A stretch of 64,000 nt of DNA, taken from the NCBI RefSeq assembly GCF_018448935.1, contig NZ_RCWC01000020.1, positions 1-64,000 on the forward strand, read 5' to 3'. This DNA comes from Photorhabdus noenieputensis. Lineage in GTDB: Bacteria; Pseudomonadota; Gammaproteobacteria; Enterobacterales; Enterobacteriaceae. The position numbers and the translations under genes are program-made. The notes beneath the pieces were generated by a model. That model was not told the origin of the DNA. It did not search any database and saw only the letters and a program-made list of their open reading frames with translations. Shown in pieces: positions 48,400 through 58,151 of this stretch. How positions within the stretch are numbered: position 1 is the first letter of the stretch; each line of letters opens with the position of its first letter.

Positions 48400-49995
48400 A
48401 TGAAAATTTTTAATATGCCAACCGGGGAACAATCCCCGCCAGAGCATCCGATGAATACTGAAAAAACGTTCATCAATAGAGTGAAGCAGAATGTTAGCCG
48501 AAATCGCCGGTGGTCGGCATGGGTAATGTGCGTATCTATAGGGGCGCTTTTTTTCACCTCAGTATTGGCTGCTACTGAATACCCCAGTAAACCAACACCA
48601 GACCTAGGGGACGCAGAATACATATTCAAATCTCTCGGGCAACCAATAATCAATGGGAAAGACAACAAGGTCTCCATCACCTCCACTTACACCGCAACCG
48701 CCATGTTATTAACCAATGGCAGAATGGTCGCCTGGGGAGATGAGAGCGGTGGCGGCTCTATACCGTCAGAAATTGCCAAATTACAAGATATCGTCAGCCT
48801 GAGTTCAACAGGCTATGCATTCGCAGCCCTGCGGGCAGACCGTAGCGTGGTCGCTTGGGGAGATGAGAAGTATGGCGGCTCTATACCGCCAGAAATTGCC
48901 AAATTACAGGATATTGTCAGCCTGAGTTCAACAAATTATGCTTTCGCTGCCCTACGGGCAGACGGTAGTGTAGTCGCTTGGGGAGATCAGAAATATGGCG
49001 GCAAATTACCAGCAGAAATTGCTGAATTAAAGGACATTATAAGCATAAGTTCAATACATAACATTTCGGATAGTGTCTGTGCAGCCTGGTGGCCAGACCG
49101 TAATCAAGCCTATTGCGGAGATGACAACCGTGGCAAGTACAAAGTAGTTGCACAATATAGCTTTACAAATGATACCTTTACCGCCCTTAGGGCAAACGGT
49201 AGGGTGGTCGCTTGGGGAAAAGTCCCGGTCCCGCCAGACATTAAAAAGTTAGAGGATATTATTAGTCTAAGTTCAATAAATAATATTTTTATCGCCCGGC
49301 GAGCAGATCTCAGCGTAGTCACTTGGCCCGGGTATCCCATACCTCCTGAAATTGCAAAATGGCAGGATATTATCCACCTGGATGTAACAACCTATGCTGT
49401 AGCCGCCCTGCGGGCAAACCGTAGCGTGGTCGCTTGGGGGCATCAAAACTATGGCGGCCAAGTCCCACCAGAAATTGCCGCATTACGAGATATTGTCAGC
49501 TTAAGTGCAACAAATGGTGCTTTCGCCGCTTTGCGTACCGATCGCAGTGTCGTCGCCTGGGGGGACCCGGGCTCTGGTGGTCAGGTTCCACCCGAAATTG
49601 CCGTATTAAAAGATATCGTCAGCCTATACTCATCAAGGAACACATTTATAGCTCTACGGGCAGACCGCAGTGTGGTCTCCTGGGGTCTTATTAGTGTCCC
49701 ACCCGAGATTGCTAAATTAAAGGATATCGTCAGCTTGAAAACTACTGATATTGATGATTCCGTGAATCGAGGTAATTATGCTTTCGCAGCTCTACGAGCA
49801 AATCGTAGCGTGGTCGCTTGGGGGTTCAAAGAGCTTAATATCCAGATACCACCTGGAATAACCCAACTACAAGATATCATCAGCCTAAGTGCATCCAGCA
49901 GCGCATTCACCGTTTTACGGGCGAATGGCCAAAGATTAGCCTGGGACCTTTTGGATCTGGGTGACAATATAGTACATAGCGAATATGATGATTAG
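48400..49995 (+). CDS. Secreted RCC1-repeat propeller protein with adhesin-family leader
   Basis: The protein of about 531 residues has the same first 50 residues as its neighbours (MKIFNMPTGEQSPPEHPMNTEKTF, then a signal peptide with WVMCVSIGALFFTSVLAA). The mature part differs: about nine repeats of 40-55 residues with the pattern DIVSLSS...AFAALRADRSVVAWG...GG.VPPEIA.L, typical of RCC1/beta-propeller repeats. It is therefore a swap of a new mature domain onto a family leader. RCC1-like proteins mediate protein or DNA contacts; here secretion suggests host or surface binding. An in-frame GTG at 48349 behind AAGGAG and an ATG at 48451 are alternative starts. Confidence 0.75.
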   Translation: MKIFNMPTGEQSPPEHPMNTEKTFINRVKQNVSRNRRWSAWVMCVSIGALFFTSVLAATEYPSKPTPDLGDAEYIFKSLGQPIINGKDNKVSITSTYTATAMLLTNGRMVAWGDESGGGSIPSEIAKLQDIVSLSSTGYAFAALRADRSVVAWGDEKYGGSIPPEIAKLQDIVSLSSTNYAFAALRADGSVVAWGDQKYGGKLPAEIAELKDIISISSIHNISDSVCAAWWPDRNQAYCGDDNRGKYKVVAQYSFTNDTFTALRANGRVVAWGKVPVPPDIKKLEDIISLSSINNIFIARRADLSVVTWPGYPIPPEIAKWQDIIHLDVTTYAVAALRANRSVVAWGHQNYGGQVPPEIAALRDIVSLSATNGAFAALRTDRSVVAWGDPGSGGQVPPEIAVLKDIVSLYSSRNTFIALRADRSVVSWGLISVPPEIAKLKDIVSLKTTDIDDSVNRGNYAFAALRANRSVVAWGFKELNIQIPPGITQLQDIISLSASSSAFTVLRANGQRLAWDLLDLGDNIVHSEYDD

Positions 49996-50034
49996 CCGAT
50001 TGGTATTATGAATCACTAAAAAACACGAAAACCA

Positions 50035-50064
50035 AGGCTGAACCACAATACCTCGGTTCAGCCT
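50035..50064 (+). terminator. Hairpin after array unit 1
   Basis: Perfect 10-bp stem AGGCTGAACC / GGTTCAGCCT. A homologous hairpin with one wobble pair follows unit 2 at 51716. No strong T-run. Confidence 0.6.
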
Positions 50065-50627
50065 ATCGTTTATTCCATTTGAAATATCAACTCATTCGCC
50101 CGCTGTTATTACCAATATCAACTGACAAATAAAGTTCAAAAGACAATAACTTTACGAAATAGTTTGAAAAATAAATATTAAAAATCTCAAAACAACTAAT
50201 TATTTATAAACTATGTAGAGCAAAAATTACGACAACAACTTAACAATTTTTTATTTCCTGCCTGACAATTAATTGTTAGTTAATTAAGTTACTCATTCAA
50301 GTAATAATAGCCATAAAGATGTATATCCCCTCTAAATCCTTCTGTCTAAATCTCATTACTATCACTCTTATCATTTACCTATGAAAAGCCACCAACAATC
50401 AACTTTAGAGTTAACCAATAGTTATAGACTGATAATCTTTTATTATCACATTCTGTTAATTTTTTGTTTTTCTATTATCTTTTTCTTAAAGAGTTGCTAA
50501 ACTTATTTATGTCTTGTTAGTCGCAATAGAAAATCAGCGTAATCTGCAAGGGATTCAGTTTTGCGGTATAGCTCCCCTGTGGGTAAAAAAGGTCAATCCA
50601 ATACAACCTTAAATTTAGGAGCACAAT

Positions 50628-50681
50628 ATGAATCAAGACGATTTCTCCTCAAACATAAGTTCCAGCAATACTCTTATATAA
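50628..50681 (+). CDS. Conserved leader peptide, unit 2
   Basis: 17 codons (MNQDDFSSNISSSNTLI) behind AGGAG. Differs from unit 1 at residues 2, 4 and 10 and uses TAA where the other two use TGA; ORF length is unchanged. Confidence 0.5.
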   Translation: MNQDDFSSNISSSNTLI

Positions 50682-50701
50682 ATGCAATCTGTAATAACGG
50701 C

Positions 50702-50723
50702 CTGCGCGGGTAACCCGATGCAG
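50702..50723 (+). promoter_or_regulatory. Leader hairpin, unit 2
   Basis: Same 22-nt hairpin as unit 1 except that the fifth base is G instead of A, which still pairs with U (wobble). Confidence 0.65.
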
Positions 50724-50796
50724 AAAATAATCATTTAAAGAAGGAGGGCCCTTAAAAGGCCAATGCAATCTGGCCGGGACAGGGTTATCACAGAGA

Positions 50797-51648
50797 ATGA
50801 AAATTTTTAACATGCCAATCGGGGAACAATCCCCGTCAGAGCATCCGATGAATACTGAAAAAACGTTCATCAACAGCGTCAAGCAGAATGTTGGCCGAAA
50901 TCGACGGTGGCCGGTATGGATAATGTGCGTGTCCATCGGGGCGCTTTTTTCCACTTCGGTATTAGCCGCGCCTGAATGCCCCAGTAAACAACCAACACCA
51001 GACCCAGTATACCCTGCTAGCCCGCCCTGGAACGCAGAACTCATATTCAGAGCCCTCGGGCAGCCAATCATCAATGGGAAAGACAACAAAGGTCAGCCGG
51101 TTCATTACCCAACAAGAGCAAGTGGGTACACTAACTTACCGAATGTCTTTCCGCCAGTAGTCAATCATGAGTTTCCAACGCCGACCGGAGATTTAAAGTT
51201 AAAAGAGAGCCTGTTTTGGGTTAAAGCACCAAACGGAATCTTCAAGGTTCCGCATGTGATCACAGGTAAGTATTACTGTAAGATGACTGCCAAGCGTAAA
51301 GATGGCGCGCCCGGCAAAGCCACAGTAGACCTTTATACGGATGCTGTCGTTGCAAATCAGATCATCCACAGGTTCCAGGGAGACAAAAACGTTCTGCAAT
51401 CTAGCGTGACAGACCTGATTTACACAGCGGCCTGCAAAGGGACTGGATTTTCATGGGAACGTAAACCCGAAGAGAAATTTGAATGGGAAAGTGTATGGGA
51501 CAACCCAGCACTGTCAATTAAAATGCAAGACCTGTGCAATTGGGCTCATGATGTTGCTTTCTGGACACCACCAAGCGACAATCCGAATGATCGGTTTAAA
51601 GACCCTGCCGTCATGAGACCTACTGGTACGGATAGCAGCAATAAATAA
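50797..51648 (+). CDS. Secreted single-domain adhesin-like protein, unit 2
   Basis: The 283-residue protein carries the family leader (MKIFNMPIGEQSPSEHPMNTEKTF), a signal peptide ending near SVLAA, and one mature domain. Key shared features with the N-terminal domain of the fimbrial-tip-like protein at 58776 are WNAELIFRALGQP, IFKVPHVITGKYYCKM.AKRKDG, a V.LYTD strand, DLIYTAACKGTGFSWERKPEEKFEW and two cysteines in matching positions. It has no C-terminal pilin domain, so it cannot be polymerised into a pilus by donor strand exchange and is probably a free secreted or periplasmic protein. Function unknown; carbohydrate or host binding is a guess from the fimbrial relative. Confidence 0.75.
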   Translation: MKIFNMPIGEQSPSEHPMNTEKTFINSVKQNVGRNRRWPVWIMCVSIGALFSTSVLAAPECPSKQPTPDPVYPASPPWNAELIFRALGQPIINGKDNKGQPVHYPTRASGYTNLPNVFPPVVNHEFPTPTGDLKLKESLFWVKAPNGIFKVPHVITGKYYCKMTAKRKDGAPGKATVDLYTDAVVANQIIHRFQGDKNVLQSSVTDLIYTAACKGTGFSWERKPEEKFEWESVWDNPALSIKMQDLCNWAHDVAFWTPPSDNPNDRFKDPAVMRPTGTDSSNK

Positions 51649-51663
51649 AAATCGTCAACAAAA

Positions 51664-51742
51664 CAGCCGGGGAGTAATTCCCAGTTGAGCACGCAATAAT
51701 TGTTACTAAAACCAAGGCTGAGCCATAACACTCGGTTCAGCC
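51664..51742 (+). repeat. Relic of a further array gene start plus terminator hairpin
   Basis: GCCGGGGAGTAATTCCCAG at 51666 corresponds to the codons AGEQSPVEHP of the family leader, with a stop in frame, so it is the decayed beginning of another copy. The terminator hairpin GGCTGAGCC / GGTTCAGCC follows at 51716-51742. Confidence 0.55.
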
Positions 51743-52324
51743 CATCGCTTATTCCATTTAAAATATCATCCCACCCGCCCGCTGTTATTAGCAAAATCAA
51801 CTGCCAAATAAAGATTAAAAAAACAATAACTTTACGCAACCGTTTTAAAAATAAATATTAAAAACCCCAAAATAACTGATACTTTATAAATCATATAGAA
51901 CGTAAATTACGAAAATAACTTAACAACATCTTATTTTCGACTCGGCAATAGGTTATTAGTTAATTAAGTTACTCGTTCACGTAATAATAGCCATAAAGAT
52001 GTAAATCCCCATTAAATTCTTCTATTTAAATCTCATTATTTTCACTCTTATCATTTATTTGTGAAAAACAATCTTAGCAACCACCACCAACAATCAACTT
52101 TAGCGTTAACCTACAGTTATCAACTGATAACTTTTCGTTATCACATTTTTTTAATCTTTTGCTTTTTCTATTATCTTTTTTTTAAAGAGTTGCTAAACTT
52201 ATTTATGTCTTGTTAGTCGCAATAGAAAATCAGCGTAATCCACAAGGGATTCAGATTTACGGTATAGGCTCCCCTGTGGGTAAAAAAGGTCAATCCAATA
52301 CAACCTTAAATTTAGGAGCGTAAT

Positions 52325-52378
52325 ATGAATCAAGACGATTTCGCCTCAAACATAAGTTCCAGCAATACCCTTATATGA
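52325..52378 (+). CDS. Conserved leader peptide, unit 3
   Basis: 17 codons (MNQDDFASNISSSNTLI) behind AGGAG; one residue different from unit 2 plus a silent change and a TGA stop. Confidence 0.5.
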   Translation: MNQDDFASNISSSNTLI

Positions 52379-52398
52379 ATGCAATCTGTAATAACGGC

Positions 52399-52420
52399 CT
52401 GCACGGGTAACCCGATGCAG
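52399..52420 (+). promoter_or_regulatory. Leader hairpin, unit 3
   Basis: Identical to the unit 1 hairpin although surrounding leader sequence has diverged. Confidence 0.65.
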
Positions 52421-52493
52421 AAAATAATCATTTAAAGAAGGAGGACCCTTAAAAGGCCAATGCAATCTGGCCGGGACAGGGTTATCGCAGAGA

Positions 52494-53399
52494 ATGAAAA
52501 TTTTTAACATGCCAATCGGGGAACAATCCCCGTCAGAGTCTCCGATGAATACTGAAAAAACGTTCATCAACAGAGTAAAGCAGAATATTGGCCGAAATCG
52601 CCGCTGGTCGGCATGGGTAATGTGCGCGTCTATCGGGGCGCTTTTTTCCACCTCGGTATTAGCCGCGCCTGAATGCCCCAGTAAACAACCAACACCAGAC
52701 CCAATATACCCTGCTACTCCCCCTTGGAGAGCAGAATACATATTCAAAGCTCTCGGCCAACCAGTCATCAATGGGAAAGACAACCAAGGTAAGCCGGTTC
52801 ATTACCCAGCAAGGGGGGCCACTAACTTAACGCTTGCCTTTCCAACAGTAGTCGATCATGAGTTTCCAACGCCGACCGGAGATTTGATGTTAAAAGACGG
52901 CATGTTTTGGGTTAGAGCACAAAACAGAATCTTCAGGGTTCCACATGTGATCACAGGTAAGTATTACTGCAAGATGGTTGCCAAACGTAAAGATGGCGCG
53001 CCCGGCAAAGCCACAGTAGACCTTTATACGGATGCTGCCGTTGTAAATCATAAGATCCACAGGTTCCAGGGAGACCAAAACGTTATGGAATCCAGCATAA
53101 CAGACCTGGTTTACACAGCAACCTGCCGTGGAGCCGGATTTTCATGGGAACGTAAACCCGAAGAGAAATTTGAGTGGGAAAGTGAGTGGGAAAATGGAGT
53201 GCCGTCAATTGAGATGCAAGACAACTGCCATTGGATTCATAATGTCGCTTTCTGGACGCCACCAGACGATAATCCAAATGATAAGTTTAAAGACCCGGCC
53301 GTCCTGAGACCTACTAGTGCGGAAAGTGCTAACTCGAAGAAGCCAGTCTCCCAAGATAACCCCCCCTGGAAGAGAAAAGCAGATAGCAATAATCAATAA
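52494..53399 (+). CDS. Secreted single-domain adhesin-like protein, unit 3
   Basis: The 301-residue paralogue of the unit 2 protein shares leader, signal peptide and mature domain (PWRAEYIFKALGQPV, RIFRVPHVITGKYYCKM, DLVYTATCRGAGFSWERKPEEKFEWE, HNVAFWTPPDDNPNDKFKDPAVLRPT). It differs by a longer polar C-terminal tail ending KRKADSNNQ. Differences are spread along the mature domain, whereas the signal region is nearly constant, which fits diversification of the exposed part. No membrane anchor or pilin domain. Confidence 0.75.
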   Translation: MKIFNMPIGEQSPSESPMNTEKTFINRVKQNIGRNRRWSAWVMCASIGALFSTSVLAAPECPSKQPTPDPIYPATPPWRAEYIFKALGQPVINGKDNQGKPVHYPARGATNLTLAFPTVVDHEFPTPTGDLMLKDGMFWVRAQNRIFRVPHVITGKYYCKMVAKRKDGAPGKATVDLYTDAAVVNHKIHRFQGDQNVMESSITDLVYTATCRGAGFSWERKPEEKFEWESEWENGVPSIEMQDNCHWIHNVAFWTPPDDNPNDKFKDPAVLRPTSAESANSKKPVSQDNPPWKRKADSNNQ

Positions 53400-53410
53400 A
53401 GATCATTAAT

Positions 53411-53470
53411 AAAACAGCCGGGGAGCAATCCCCGGTTGAATATCCAATCAATACAGATAATTATACTGAG
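53411..53470 (+). repeat. Relic of a fourth array gene start
   Basis: The sequence reads AGEQSPVEYPINTDN in frame, matching the family leader TGEQSP.EHPMNTEK, then stops. The CCGGGGA / TCCCCGG hairpin of the functional copies is preserved. It marks the truncated end of the tandem array. Confidence 0.55.
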
Positions 53471-53640
53471 TTATAATTCATCTTATCTGCCATTAATCTG
53501 AAATATCATAATATTTAATTCCAGTTATTATACCGATTTTCTAATTCATTCACACTTAATCATATTATCCGCTTACTTGTTCATGTTACTCTTTCGATTA
53601 CTTTCATTCGCAAAATATCTCAATTTATGTGATATTTTAT

Positions 53641-54078
53641 TTAATGATGTAATGTAGTATTAACCGCTATATCTAACTTTCTATTTAACTGATGCAAAGC
53701 CAATTCAACAACTTCAACCTTTGATGAATGTTCAACATCAAGAAGCCGATCAATCTGTGGCCCCTTTTGCCCTAATCGTCGAGCAAGATCGGCTTTGCGT
53801 GTTCCTGTCTCTATCATTGCATTATGCAATGCCACTTTCATTGCGACGAGAATAGGGAGACTGACAACATATTCACCTGCCTCCAACAGGGATGCTTCAG
53901 ATATAGGCCGACGTTTGTCAATTTCTATAGCAATAGCCGTAACCAACCCATCAATAGATTCGAGAAGAGCTTCATCAACTGAGTCACCTACTGAGTTGAA
54001 TAAGGGAAGATCACGACAACTAGCCACATAGCTTCCTGTCTCTTCGTCATATTCTAGTTTTATCGGATAATTAAACAT
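53641..54078 (-). CDS. hicB: HicB-family antitoxin
   Basis: The 145-residue antitoxin has an N-terminal degenerate RNase H-like HicB domain (FNYPIKLEYDEETGSYVASCRDLPLFNSVGDSVDEALLES), and a C-terminal helix-turn-helix (TGTRKADLARRLGQKGPQIDRLLDV) for operator binding. It pairs with the HicA gene 31 bases upstream and should block its nuclease activity. Confidence 0.9.
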   Translation of the reverse strand: MFNYPIKLEYDEETGSYVASCRDLPLFNSVGDSVDEALLESIDGLVTAIAIEIDKRRPISEASLLEAGEYVVSLPILVAMKVALHNAMIETGTRKADLARRLGQKGPQIDRLLDVEHSSKVEVVELALHQLNRKLDIAVNTTLHH

Positions 54079-54109
54079 AATACCTCTCTTTAAGATAGAT
54101 AACCGGAAC

Positions 54110-54292
54110 TTAAAGCCCCAGATCCTTCATTATTTTCTTCCTCAATGGTTCAGGGATCTCTTTGGAGCCATGATCGGGGAAAACCAACGATTTACCATTT
54201 ATAGATACCTTTCGGTGGCTTCCTCCACCCCTAGCCTTCTCGATTAGAACCCCTTGAGAAATTAGCCATCGGCGGAACTCACTGTATTTCAT
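54110..54292 (-). CDS. hicA: HicA-family mRNA interferase toxin
   Basis: The 60-residue toxin has a double-stranded-RNA-binding-like fold. It contains the catalytic GGSHRK with His26, preceded by LISQGVLIEKARG and followed by FPDHGSKEIPEPLRKKIMKDLG. All hallmark residues are intact. Toxin-first order is usual for hicAB. Confidence 0.92.
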   Translation of the reverse strand: MKYSEFRRWLISQGVLIEKARGGGSHRKVSINGKSLVFPDHGSKEIPEPLRKKIMKDLGL

Positions 54293-55190
<898 letters not shown>

Positions 55191-55244
55191 ACCCAATTTC
55201 AGTATTATGCCCAGTCATTTCTTTACCTGTGGAGTCGCACACAT

Positions 55245-55520
55245 ATGGCACGCGTAACTGTTCAAGACGCTGTAGAAAAAATTGGTAACCGTTTTGACCT
55301 AGTGTTGGTCGCCGCTCGTCGAGCGCGTCAACTGCAAACAGGCGGTAAAGACCCGCTGGTGGCGGAAGAGAACGATAAAGTGACGGTTATCGCTCTGCGT
55401 GAAGTGGAAGAGGGGCTGATTAACGGTAAGATCCTGGATGTCCGTGAGCGCCAGGAACAACAAGAGCAGGAAGCCGCAGAGATGCAGGCGGTTTCCGCTA
55501 TCGCGGAAAGTCGTCGTTAA
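55245..55520 (+). CDS. rpoZ: RNA polymerase omega subunit
   Basis: The 91-residue protein ([39 protein letters not shown]) is a standard omega subunit, which assists assembly of beta' and binds ppGpp together with it. It sits between gmk and spoT as usual. Confidence 0.97.
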   Translation: MARVTVQDAVEKIGNRFDLVLVAARRARQLQTGGKDPLVAEENDKVTVIALREVEEGLINGKILDVRERQEQQEQEAAEMQAVSAIAESRR

Positions 55521-55537
55521 TCTACGGTAGGTCTGCC

Positions 55538-57655
55538 TTGTATCTGTTCGAAAGCCTGAATCTGCTTATCCAAAAATATCTGCCTGGGAGTCAAATTGAA
55601 CTCCTCAAGCAGGCTTACACTGTTGCGCGGGATGCCCATGACGGGCAAACCCGCACCAGTGGCGAACCCTACATTACGCACCCTGTCGCGGTTGCCTGTA
55701 TTCTGGCCGAAATGCGTCTCGACCATGAAACACTGATGGCCGCTTTGTTGCATGATGTTATTGAAGACACGCCCGCCACCTTTCAGGATATCGCCCAACC
55801 TTTCGGCCCGGTGGTCGCCGGGTTAGTCGAGGGAGTTTCCAAGCTTGATAAGCTCAATTTCCGCGATAAAAAAGAGGCGCAGGCGGAAAACTTCCGCAAA
55901 ATGATCATGGCGATGGTGCAAGATATTCGCGTCATTTTGATCAAACTAGCAGACCGTACCCATAATATGCGTACTCTCGGAGCGTTACGTCCAGATAAGC
56001 GCCGTCGTATCGCCCGGGAAACGTTAGAGATTTACAGCCCCTTAGCGCATCGTCTGGGTATTCACCACCTGAAAACCGAGTTAGAAGAACTGGGGTTTGA
56101 AGCTCTCCACCCTAACCGCTACCGGGTTATCAAAGAGGTGGTAAAAGCGGCCCGTGGCAACCGTAAAGAGATGATCCAGAAAATTCTGTCTGAAATTGCC
56201 GGCAGACTGGCCGAAGCCAATATTAAGTGCAAAGTCAGCGGCAGGGAAAAACATCTCTATTCTATCTACCGGAAAATGCACCTCAAAGAGCAGCGCTTCC
56301 ATTCCATTATGGATATCTATGCTTTTCGGGTCATCGTTAACAATGTTGATATCTGTTATCGAGTTTTGGGGCAGATGCACAGCCTGTATAAACCCCGTCC
56401 AGGCAGAGTCAAAGATTACATTGCTATCCCTAAAGCCAACGGCTATCAATCCTTGCATACTTCCCTGATTGGCCCTCACGGTGTACCGGTTGAAGTCCAG
56501 ATTCGCACCGAAGATATGGATCAAATGGCTGAAATGGGCGTTGCGGCACACTGGGCTTACAAAGAACAAGGGGAATCCAGTACCGCCGCGCAAGTTCGCG
56601 CACAACGCTGGATGCAGAGTCTGCTGGAATTACAGCAAAGTGCCGGCAACTCTTTTGAATTTATAGAAAGCGTTAAATCTGATCTGTTTCCTGATGAGAT
56701 TTATGTTTTTACCCCGAAAGGGCGCATTGTGGAACTCCCCGCAGGCGCTACCCCGGTTGACTTTGCTTACGCCGTACACACCGATATTGGTCATGCCTGT
56801 GTTGGTTCGCGAGTTGATCGCCAGCCATATCCACTCTCTCAATCGCTGACCAACGGCCAGACGGTTGAGATTATTACCGCGCCGGGCGCTCGGCCAAACG
56901 CAGCCTGGCTGAACTTTGTCGTTAGTTCAAAAGCGCGCGCCAAAATTCGCCAATTGCTAAAAAACCTTAAGCGGGAAGATTCGATTGGGCTAGGTCGCCG
57001 CCTGCTAAATCACGCGCTGGGCAGTGGGAAAAAGCTGGTTGATATTCCACAGGAAAATATCAATAAAGAGTTGACGAGAATGAAACTCGCGACAATAGAG
57101 GATCTGCTGGCTGAAATCGGACTTGGCAATACCATGAGTATCGTCGTCGCCCGCAACCTGCTAGGCGCACAGGAGAGCAGTGCAAGCACCAGTAGTAATA
57201 ACAACAGAGCGCGTAAATTACCGATCAAAGGCGCTGACGGTGTGCTCATTACTTTTGCCAAATGCTGCCGTCCCATCCCCGGCGACCCGATTATCGCCCA
57301 TATCAGCCCCGGCAAAGGGTTGGTTATCCACCATGAATCCTGTCGTAATATTCGCGGCTATCAGAAAGAGCCGGAGAAATTTATGGCGGTAGAGTGGGAT
57401 AAAGAAGTCAACAGTGATTTTATTGCTGAAATAAAAGTGGATATGTTTAACCATCAAGGGGCGCTGGCAAATCTGACGGCCGCGATTAACGCGGCAAACT
57501 CCAATATTCAGAGCATGAATACAGAAGAGAAAGATGGGCGTGTTTACTGCGCTTTTATCCGGCTGACCACCAAGGACCGCATCCAGTTAGCGAATATTAT
57601 GCGCAAAATCCGCATCATGCCGGATGTGATGCGAGTCAGCCGTAACAGAAACTAA
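55538..57655 (+). CDS. spoT: Bifunctional (p)ppGpp synthetase/hydrolase SpoT
   Basis: This 705-residue enzyme controls the stringent response. It has the HD hydrolase domain with His72-Asp73 in LLHDVIEDTPATF, the weak synthetase domain (about 230-350; GREKHLYSIYRKM, YKPRPGRVKDYIAIPKANGYQSLHTS), the TGS domain (about 390-450; DEIYVFTPKGRIVELPAGATPVDFAYAVH), the conserved CCRPIPGD region and a C-terminal ACT domain. The start is TTG, as in E. coli spoT, giving MYLFESLNLLIQKYLPG. It follows rpoZ by 17 bases. The next gene is not trmH, as in E. coli, but a convergent fimbrial operon. Confidence 0.97.
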   Translation: MYLFESLNLLIQKYLPGSQIELLKQAYTVARDAHDGQTRTSGEPYITHPVAVACILAEMRLDHETLMAALLHDVIEDTPATFQDIAQPFGPVVAGLVEGVSKLDKLNFRDKKEAQAENFRKMIMAMVQDIRVILIKLADRTHNMRTLGALRPDKRRRIARETLEIYSPLAHRLGIHHLKTELEELGFEALHPNRYRVIKEVVKAARGNRKEMIQKILSEIAGRLAEANIKCKVSGREKHLYSIYRKMHLKEQRFHSIMDIYAFRVIVNNVDICYRVLGQMHSLYKPRPGRVKDYIAIPKANGYQSLHTSLIGPHGVPVEVQIRTEDMDQMAEMGVAAHWAYKEQGESSTAAQVRAQRWMQSLLELQQSAGNSFEFIESVKSDLFPDEIYVFTPKGRIVELPAGATPVDFAYAVHTDIGHACVGSRVDRQPYPLSQSLTNGQTVEIITAPGARPNAAWLNFVVSSKARAKIRQLLKNLKREDSIGLGRRLLNHALGSGKKLVDIPQENINKELTRMKLATIEDLLAEIGLGNTMSIVVARNLLGAQESSASTSSNNNRARKLPIKGADGVLITFAKCCRPIPGDPIIAHISPGKGLVIHHESCRNIRGYQKEPEKFMAVEWDKEVNSDFIAEIKVDMFNHQGALANLTAAINAANSNIQSMNTEEKDGRVYCAFIRLTTKDRIQLANIMRKIRIMPDVMRVSRNRN

Positions 57656-57744
57656 ACCGGATAAATTCTTTTTAGGTACTGTTTTGATTATTGTTTTCTA
57701 CACCGGGCAGCCCGCGCAGATCCGCAGGTGAACAGCCAACAGCG

Positions 57745-58146
57745 CTATCCACCGCCACCCCACAAGAGACCACTATCGAATGACGTCGCCGGATAGAGCG
57801 CTGGCGACACATCATGCTGATGTTCAAGGAATAGACCCATCAATACTGAATCAAGCTTATCGAGTATGCGGCCTAACCATCCCTCACCATCCACACCAAA
57901 CATTAACACCAGCCCAATAGCAATAAACAATAGTGGCAAAATCCACGTCCTGCACCAATACGCCAACAGCATACGGGGATAGCGAGAGTAGCGAACTTTG
58001 TTGCCCAATAGCAACCCACAGACAGTAAACAGTACGATGCTGATAACCAATACCACTCGGCTTATCAGCATCCCATAAGGCACTACCCACAGAATCGATA
58101 AAAACTCATCCTCCATCACATCCCGCCAGACAACCACCTGTGTCAT
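57745..58146 (-). CDS. Predicted small membrane protein at fimbrial operon end
   Basis: The protein of about 133 residues has two or three hydrophobic segments (LISRVVLVISIVLFTVCGLLLG and WILPLLFIAIGLVLMFGV) and a glycine-rich tail. No family recognised. It starts six bases after the CaiF/GrlA-like gene ends, so it is probably the last gene of the operon. A TTG at 58191 would extend it into the upstream gene; ATG at 58146 is preferred but both lack strong ribosome binding sites. Confidence 0.5.
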   Translation of the reverse strand: MTQVVVWRDVMEDEFLSILWVVPYGMLISRVVLVISIVLFTVCGLLLGNKVRYSRYPRMLLAYWCRTWILPLLFIAIGLVLMFGVDGEGWLGRILDKLDSVLMGLFLEHQHDVSPALYPATSFDSGLLWGGGG

Positions 58147-58151
58147 ACCCT

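Larger units (their letters stand above)
50145..50796 (+). promoter_or_regulatory. Array unit 2: promoter and structured leader
   Basis: Homologous to 47775-48399 and closest to unit 3. It carries the 17-codon ORF at 50628-50681 behind TTAGGAGCACAAT, the hairpin at 50702-50723 and the GGCC-flanked CTTAAAA segment at 50748-50762. Confidence 0.6.
51826..52493 (+). promoter_or_regulatory. Array unit 3: promoter and structured leader
   Basis: Homologous to the leaders of units 1 and 2. It contains the 17-codon ORF at 52325-52378 behind TTAGGAGCGTAAT and the hairpin at 52399-52420. Confidence 0.6.

Noticed and set aside
48252-52783. Three minus-strand frames of about 145 codons opposite the array leaders (48252-48686, 50649-51089, 52346-52783)
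   Set aside because: They are similar to each other only because the plus-strand leaders and signal regions are homologous. They lack ribosome binding sites and recognisable domains.
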